This document shows, piece by piece, positions 58,905 through 64,000 of a stretch of DNA of 64,000 bases. Source of the stretch: Dyella terrae. GTDB taxonomy: Bacteria > Pseudomonadota > Gammaproteobacteria > Xanthomonadales > Rhodanobacteraceae. A program made the position numbers and the translations under genes. The DNA lies in contig NZ_CP089414.1 in NCBI RefSeq assembly GCF_022394535.1, positions 1-64,000 of the forward strand. Direction: 5' to 3'. The notes below the pieces were generated by a model. That model did no database searches and was not told the DNA's origin. It saw nothing but the letters and a program-made list of their open reading frames with translations. Each line of letters begins with the position of its first letter. Positions within the stretch are counted from its first letter, which is position 1.

Positions 58905-60668
58905 GTGACGAATCTTCCTCCACAACCTTCCGAACCGACCGACCGCAGGACACCGCGGGCGCGCCTGCGACTGAACCAGTCGTTGGCCATCGAAGGGTTG
59001 CCGCCAGCGCTGTCGGCACTGGCGACGGGTTGCGTGTACGCGGTTTATGCCAGTCGTTCGCCCGCCCGTGACGCGTTGTTCTGGAGGACATCGGCGAACG
59101 CGCTGCTCACGCCGGTGACGGTGATTTCCACGCGTTCCGCCGACGACGTGGCACAGGCTTTGCGCCAACACGGCACGGATATCAACCAGCCTGGTGCGGT
59201 ACATCCCAAGTCCAACGTTTGCGCGCTGCACCTCCCGCAAAATCGTGACGGCTGCGACGTGCTGATGGAGTCCTTGCAGTCGCTATCCGCCCAGTGTGCC
59301 GCCCCCGCCAGCCCGTTCCTGATCGAGGGCGTGGCGGCCTGTTTCGCTTGGCATGATCGCGCCGCACTGATTCGCCAAGGTGCGGCGTTAGCGGGCTGGT
59401 GCGCGCAGACGCGCCACACCGTGCTGCTGGTCATGTTGCCCCCGCTAGTGGAGCAGAGCGGCGACTTCCGCCCGTTGACCGATTTCCAGATCCAGTTCGC
59501 AGGCGCGGCACAACTGGTACACGTGCAGGGTGAGTTCCGCTGGGAAGTGGCTTTCTGGCGCGATGATCGCGGCGCGCTGTCCGCGACGGAATCCATCCCG
59601 CTGCGCTTCTCCGGCACCGATCATCGGCTGGTGGCCGTGATGGATGCGAATCGTGAGAACGGCGAAGGCATCGGTATGCTCGCGCCCGATGAATCCGTGG
59701 TGATGGTGTCGCACGCCGCCGTAGCCCGCGAGCGCGTGGTGCCCAAGGCATGGCAGGTGCTGGCGGACAATGAGGCCCTGGTATCGGCCGCCAGCCGCGC
59801 CGTCGCCGCCACGGTGATCCTGCATTACGGCATCGATGTGAGCCTGGCCACGCTTGCCAAGCAAGTGAACTTCCTGCGCAGGCAGTGCGGCAAGGCGTTG
59901 AAGATACTCATCCGCGAAGACAACGTCAGTATTCGCTACGAGTTGCTGATGCTGACCCTGGGTGCCAATGCGATCATTCCGCGCAGCATGCCGCTGGCGC
60001 AGGTGGAAATTGTGGTGGACAGCGTGCAGGGGCAATTGTTCTCGCGTCCGGTGCCGGACGATTACCGCGCGGCGTTGTCCGCAGCCATGCGCGACTCCAC
60101 GACGGGATATGTACCCGCGCATCGCTTTATCGAACTGGTGCGCGAGGCGGTGGAGCGCAGCCGTCCGATCCGCCTGCCTAATGTCTTGTTGCGCCTGCCA
60201 CTGGAGCACGATGTGGCGGCTATCGATGCGCTCAATGCTTGCCGCATTCGCCGCACGGGCGACCTGTGCACGGCGAGTGGCGACAGTTTGTTTGTGTTCT
60301 TCTTCGCCTGCCATGTGGATGAGGCGGGCAAGGCGATGGAGAAGGTGTTCGTACGCCCGCTTTCCGACTTGTTCCGTGGCGAGCTTCGTTGCGGTGACCG
60401 CGAAACGATCCAATCCGCGCTCAACGAATTGGAAGACGAGATCGCCGAGCTTCCGCCACCGGACTACACCGGTTTGGTCGAGCCGGCCAGGCCGGTTCAA
60501 AGAGGCCTCGCGGAGTCTCAACCGGAACAGACGGCAGCGGATGCGGCAAGCGACGAGAGCAAACCGGTGCTGCCCATGCTGGGTGCCGTGGACACCGCCG
60601 CCAACGCGCCGGCCAGCACGCGTCCACCGGCGCGCCCCGCATCGTTGCCTTTGAAGGCGCGGGGGTGA
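58905..60668 (+). CDS. bcsE: c-di-GMP-binding cellulose regulator BcsE
   Basis: BcsE enhances cellulose production and binds cyclic di-GMP through a GIL domain. The 587-residue product has an N-terminal degenerate NTPase-like part (about 35-230, LLVMLPPLVEQSGDFRPLTDFQ), a degenerate receiver-like middle, and the C-terminal GIL part with an RxGD I-site seen as Arg450-Thr-Gly-Asp453 in CRIRRTGDLC. It ends in a low-complexity Pro/Ala tail. In enterobacteria bcsE is divergent from bcsQ with bcsF and bcsG; here it lies in the same operon after bcsC. Confidence 0.9.
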   Translation: MTNLPPQPSEPTDRRTPRARLRLNQSLAIEGLPPALSALATGCVYAVYASRSPARDALFWRTSANALLTPVTVISTRSADDVAQALRQHGTDINQPGAVHPKSNVCALHLPQNRDGCDVLMESLQSLSAQCAAPASPFLIEGVAACFAWHDRAALIRQGAALAGWCAQTRHTVLLVMLPPLVEQSGDFRPLTDFQIQFAGAAQLVHVQGEFRWEVAFWRDDRGALSATESIPLRFSGTDHRLVAVMDANRENGEGIGMLAPDESVVMVSHAAVARERVVPKAWQVLADNEALVSAASRAVAATVILHYGIDVSLATLAKQVNFLRRQCGKALKILIREDNVSIRYELLMLTLGANAIIPRSMPLAQVEIVVDSVQGQLFSRPVPDDYRAALSAAMRDSTTGYVPAHRFIELVREAVERSRPIRLPNVLLRLPLEHDVAAIDALNACRIRRTGDLCTASGDSLFVFFFACHVDEAGKAMEKVFVRPLSDLFRGELRCGDRETIQSALNELEDEIAELPPPDYTGLVEPARPVQRGLAESQPEQTAADAASDESKPVLPMLGAVDTAANAPASTRPPARPASLPLKARG

Positions 60669-60675
60669 GGCGACG

Positions 60676-60876
60676 ATGAGCATCTTCTTCGGCTACTTCA
60701 TCTGGGGGCTCATTCTTGCTGCGCCCTTAGGGTGGTTGTGGTGGCGGTTCCGGTTGGGCTACTGGCTGTCGCGTTCGCGCACGCTGTTTCGCCGTCACAA
60801 GATCCAGTTGCCAGCACCATTGGAACCGCTCGTGATCCGTGGAAAGCGCCAGGGCGCCGCGGGGAGGAAGGCATGA
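60676..60876 (+). CDS. bcsF: Small membrane protein BcsF-like
   Basis: A 66-residue protein with one membrane segment (YFIWGLILAAPLGWLWWRF, residues 7-25) and a basic cytosolic tail (LSRSRTLFRRHKIQ, then GKRQGAAGRK). BcsF of enterobacteria has this same layout and recruits BcsE to the synthase. Identity to BcsF is low, so the call depends mostly on the place between bcsE and bcsQ. It begins seven bases after bcsE behind GAGGCGACG, and its stop overlaps the bcsQ start (ATGA). Confidence 0.7.
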   Translation: MSIFFGYFIWGLILAAPLGWLWWRFRLGYWLSRSRTLFRRHKIQLPAPLEPLVIRGKRQGAAGRKA

Positions 60877-61670
60877 AAACGATTGCCATCCTGTCTCCGG
60901 TAGGCGGTGCGGGACGCACGACGCTCACGGCCACGCTGGCGGGCCTGCTGATGGCGCGCAAGCATGCAGCGTTGGCGGTGGAATGCGATCCGCGCAATGT
61001 GCTCACCTTCTATTGCGGCTTGCGTACACCGGCACGAAAGGGGCTGGTGACGCACATCGTGTCGCAGACGGACGACTGGAGCGACGCTGCGCTGCAAACC
61101 GAAGATGGTGTGCTGTGGCTGCCATGGGGTGGCGCCAGAGGCGACGGCCGTGGGCCGGATGCCGAGTCCGCCGCGGCTATCGCCGCCGCCTTGCATGAGC
61201 AGCCGAATTGGCTACGTCATCTGCTCGCGCGCGTTGATCTGCCCGGGCACGGCGTAGCCCTGATCGACACACCGGCCTGGCCATCGGTGTACGCCGCGCA
61301 GGCAGTCGCTGCTGCCGACTTGGTGCTGGTGGTGTTGCCGCCGCAGCCGTTGGCGTGCGCCACGCTGCCGCGCCTGCGTAGCGAACTGAAGGCGCTCGGC
61401 AAAGAAACCGTCTACGTGGCAAACGCGGCCTCGCCGGCGTCGCAGCTGCATACCGATATCCTCACGCTGCTACGCGACACGCTGGGGGCCGAGCTTTCCG
61501 TTTATCGCGTGCATGCCGACGCGGGTATTCCCGAGTCGTTGGCGCGCAACGAGAGCTTTGTACACGCGGCACCGCATTCGCAGGCGGCGCACGATATGCA
61601 GGGCCTTGCCTCGTGGCTGTCGAGTTGGATCCATAGCGCCTATCAGCCGATAGCAGGGAAGAGGGCATGA
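60873..61670 (+). CDS. bcsQ: Cellulose biosynthesis ATPase BcsQ (ParA/MinD type)
   Basis: BcsQ is a MinD-like ATPase needed for polar placement and assembly of the cellulose machinery. The 265-residue product begins MKTIAILSPVGGAGRTTLTATLAG. Here the deviant Walker A lacks the first signature Lys and has Arg where most P-loops have Lys; other BcsQ proteins also diverge there (for example GGVGTTT). The second motif VALIDTPAWPS is present. The start ATG overlaps the bcsF stop; a longer frame upstream runs through bcsF and is not used. The stop overlaps the bcsA start by four bases. Confidence 0.9.
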   Translation: MKTIAILSPVGGAGRTTLTATLAGLLMARKHAALAVECDPRNVLTFYCGLRTPARKGLVTHIVSQTDDWSDAALQTEDGVLWLPWGGARGDGRGPDAESAAAIAAALHEQPNWLRHLLARVDLPGHGVALIDTPAWPSVYAAQAVAAADLVLVVLPPQPLACATLPRLRSELKALGKETVYVANAASPASQLHTDILTLLRDTLGAELSVYRVHADAGIPESLARNESFVHAAPHSQAAHDMQGLASWLSSWIHSAYQPIAGKRA

Positions 61671-64000
61671 ACCAGCCCGTGCCTGCATCCATGATGTCGC
61701 GCTTGCGGCGCACGCTGGCGCAGCAACTGGGCGTCAACGCCGAGGCGGAGCGCGGTACTTGGCTATTGCGCTTGGTGTTCCGGGCGCCGCGCCCAGGGCA
61801 GCGCGATTGGCCGGCGGTGTGGGCAGAACGTCTGGGTCGACATCTGCGTTTCGAGCTGGCGATGGAACCGGGCGAAGGTGCGGGCGCATGGTTCAAGCGG
61901 CTGTTCTTCCGTCCGCGCCGCCGCCGCGTGCGACTGGCGGCCAATCTGCGCAGCGCGCGGCATTATCGTGGTGCGCGTCGCGGCTCAATGCTGCTCGGGC
62001 GCATCGGCCAATGGCTGGCACCCGTGCAGGGCGCCGTGGGGCGGGCAAGGCGCGCCGTGTCGGCGCGTCTGCCGGTGGTGCCGTGGGCAAGCGTTGGCGA
62101 CCGTGTGGACCGATGGTCTTCCGGGTTGGATCGCATTCCCTACCTCAAGCAGGTGATCCTGCTGCTCGCGTTCTTGGTGGCGGTCGCGTTCTGGACGACG
62201 CCGTTGGCCATCGACGCTCAGTTCCGCTTGTTTATCCTGGTATGCGCAGTGATGATCATTGCGCGGCGCATTCCGGGGCGCTGGCCGACCATGCTGATGG
62301 TGTCGCTGTCGATCCTGATGACGGGCCGCTACATGTGGTGGCGCATCACGCAGACGCTCAATTTCGCCACGCCGATTGAGGCGGTTTTCGGCTACTTGCT
62401 GTTCGCTGCGGAGATTTACACCTGGATCGTGCTGTTCTTCGGTTATATCCAGACGGCATGGCCGTTGAACCGCCAACCCAAGCCTTTGCCAGAGGATACG
62501 GACAGCTGGCCCACGGTGGACGTCTATATCCCCACCTACAACGAACCGCTGACGGTGGTGAGCCCGGCGGTACTGGCCGCCAAGAGCATGGACTGGCCGA
62601 GCGACAAGCTGCGTGTCTATCTGCTGGACGATGGCAGCCGCGAGGAGTTCGCGCGTTTCGCCGATGCGGTGGGCGTGGGCTACCTCACGCGCGAGGAGCA
62701 CCGCTTCGCCAAGGCCGGCAACATCAATCACGCACTGGCGATGACCAGCGGCGAATTCGTTGCCATCTTCGACTGCGACCACATTCCCACGCGCTCGTTC
62801 TTGCAAACGACCATGGGCGAGTTTATTGCGGATCCCAAGTGCGCCATGGTGCAGACGCCGCACCATTTCTTTTCACCGGACCCGTTCGAGCGCAACTACG
62901 ACACCTTTCTGCGCATTCCCAACGAAGGCAGCCTGTTCTACGGGCTGATTCAGGACGGCAATGACTTTTGGAACGCCACGTTCTTCTGCGGGTCGTGCGC
63001 GGTGATCCGTCGCGCGCCACTGATGGAAGTGGGTGGCATCGCGGTGGAGACCGTCACGGAGGATGCGCACACCTCGCTCAAGCTCCATCGCCGGGGCTAT
63101 CGCACGGCGTACCTTCGCATCGTGCAGGCGGCGGGACTCGCCACGGAAAGCCTATCCGGCCACATCGGGCAGCGCATCCGCTGGGCGCGGGGCATGGCGC
63201 AGATCTTCCGCATTGATAACCCGTGGCTAAAAAAGGGCCTCACGTTTTTCCAGCGCATCTGCTACAGCAATGCGATGCTGCACTTCTTCTACGGTATTCC
63301 TCGCCTGATTTTCCTGTCCATGCCATGTGCCTTTCTGTTCTTCGGACTGCACGTGTTTGGCGCGGACGCTATTTCCGTGATGGCCTACGTGTTCCCGTAC
63401 CTGTTTATTTCCGGGATGGCCAATTCGCGCATCCAGGGCCAATACCGCCATTCGTTCTGGGCCGAGGTCTACGAATCGGTGCTGGCGTGGTACACGGTGC
63501 TGCCCACCACCATTGCCTTCATCAACCCCAAGAAGGGCAAGTTCAACGTGACGGCCAAGGGTGGCCTGATCGAGAGTGAATACCTGGACTGGGCGACATC
63601 CAAGCCCTATGTGTGGTTGCTGGCGATCAATCTTGCAGGGTTGGTCGCGGGTATCGTGCGCATCTTCACCGTCCAGCGCGATGAACCGATCACCGTGCTG
63701 ATGAACATGGTGTGGGCTTTGTTCAACGTCGCCATGCTCGGTGCAGCGGTGGGCGTGGCCAAGGAGGCCCGACAAGTGCGCGTGTCGCACCATGTGCCGT
63801 TGTGTGTACCGGCGACACTGGTGCTTGCCGACGGAAAGACCATGGCCTGCAACACCGAGAACTACTCCACGGGCGGCCTGGGCATGGTGCTTCCCGAAGA
63901 ACTGAAGCTGGAGCGAGGGGCACCGCTCGGGGTGGCCTTGTCGCGCGGCGATATCGATTACTACTTCCCCGCGGTGGTGGCGCGCAACAGCGGCGTCCAT
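61667..64000 (+). CDS. bcsA: Cellulose synthase catalytic subunit BcsA (cut by window end)
   Basis: BcsA polymerises UDP-glucose and threads the chain through its own membrane channel when c-di-GMP binds its PilZ domain. The first 778 residues are in the window with no stop. Seen are a basic N-terminus of about 165 residues, then helices (QVILLLAFLVAVAFW and on). The family-2 glycosyltransferase follows: DDGS (Asp321), DCDH (Asp369 and Asp371), TED (464-466) and QRIRW (502-506). Then come more helices and the start of PilZ. PilZ has Arg705-Val-Ser-His-His709 where RxxxR is expected, so the second Arg is His; NYSTGG (from 732) fits the (D/N)xSxxG part. It is last in the visible operon and overlaps bcsQ by four bases. 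Confidence 0.94.
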   Translation, partial: MNQPVPASMMSRLRRTLAQQLGVNAEAERGTWLLRLVFRAPRPGQRDWPAVWAERLGRHLRFELAMEPGEGAGAWFKRLFFRPRRRRVRLAANLRSARHYRGARRGSMLLGRIGQWLAPVQGAVGRARRAVSARLPVVPWASVGDRVDRWSSGLDRIPYLKQVILLLAFLVAVAFWTTPLAIDAQFRLFILVCAVMIIARRIPGRWPTMLMVSLSILMTGRYMWWRITQTLNFATPIEAVFGYLLFAAEIYTWIVLFFGYIQTAWPLNRQPKPLPEDTDSWPTVDVYIPTYNEPLTVVSPAVLAAKSMDWPSDKLRVYLLDDGSREEFARFADAVGVGYLTREEHRFAKAGNINHALAMTSGEFVAIFDCDHIPTRSFLQTTMGEFIADPKCAMVQTPHHFFSPDPFERNYDTFLRIPNEGSLFYGLIQDGNDFWNATFFCGSCAVIRRAPLMEVGGIAVETVTEDAHTSLKLHRRGYRTAYLRIVQAAGLATESLSGHIGQRIRWARGMAQIFRIDNPWLKKGLTFFQRICYSNAMLHFFYGIPRLIFLSMPCAFLFFGLHVFGADAISVMAYVFPYLFISGMANSRIQGQYRHSFWAEVYESVLAWYTVLPTTIAFINPKKGKFNVTAKGGLIESEYLDWATSKPYVWLLAINLAGLVAGIVRIFTVQRDEPITVLMNMVWALFNVAMLGAAVGVAKEARQVRVSHHVPLCVPATLVLADGKTMACNTENYSTGGLGMVLPEELKLERGAPLGVALSRGDIDYYFPAVVARNSGVH

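Overview
The window looks like a chromosomal segment of a high-GC gammaproteobacterium of the Xanthomonadales, most likely near Dyella, Luteibacter or Rhodanobacter. That placement is an inference from GC content, gene order (rbfA-truB-rpsO-pnp; mtnA beside gyrA), a PilH-like regulator and the style of the dispersed intergenic repeats. It is not a phylogenetic result. No rRNA, tRNA, CRISPR array, transposase or prophage gene was seen.

Layout. Bases 1-2.9 kb are anomalous: lower GC, almost no homopolymer runs, no credible gene, and an abrupt join into the middle of infB. From 2.9 to 7.8 kb is the translation and RNA-decay cluster infB(3' part)-rbfA-truB-rpsO-pnp. From 7.9 to 10.1 kb lies a class III polyhydroxyalkanoate synthase pair, phaE-phaC, with phaC apparently frameshifted. 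Then come a PspC-domain protein, mtnA, a GtrA-like membrane protein and gyrA. From 14.5 to 21 kb are mixed housekeeping genes: DUF427 protein, a frameshifted secreted amidohydrolase, peroxiredoxin, CbpA-type co-chaperone, PilH-like response regulator, YhdH-type oxidoreductase and LOG-family protein. The 2-oxoglutarate dehydrogenase operon sucA-sucB-lpdA runs leftward from 26.7 to 21.1 kb.

From 27 to 40.5 kb the region is dominated by sulfur assimilation: a TauE-like exporter, cysJ, cysI, cysH, a fused ATP sulfurylase/APS kinase, cysB, cysG and cysK. Together these can take sulfate through APS, PAPS, sulfite and sulfide to cysteine, with CysG making the siroheme that CysI needs. RoxA, a ribosomal oxygenase, and a companion protein lie beside it. 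From 40.6 to 51.2 kb are an HxlR regulator/GST divergent pair, a small membrane protein, purB, fumC, and a self-regulated GntR/ABC-transporter operon with a small secreted protein and two DUF2884 lipoproteins, followed by a divergent SDR. The last 12.4 kb is a cellulose operon in the order bcsB-Z-C-E-F-Q-A, with bcsA cut by the window edge.

The most interesting unexplained structure is a composite intergenic element of about 450-520 bp. It is present in two long copies (36.2-36.7 and 44.1-44.6 kb) plus one inverted partial copy. It folds on paper into a series of hairpins whose arms differ between copies by compensatory changes, and one hairpin carries a 78-nt loop in one copy against about 10 nt in the other. 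A smaller two-hairpin REP-like element sits inside two operons (rpsO-pnp and sucA-sucB). Two apparent frameshifts and the odd first 2.9 kb suggest that sequence quality should be checked before any biology is built on those spots.
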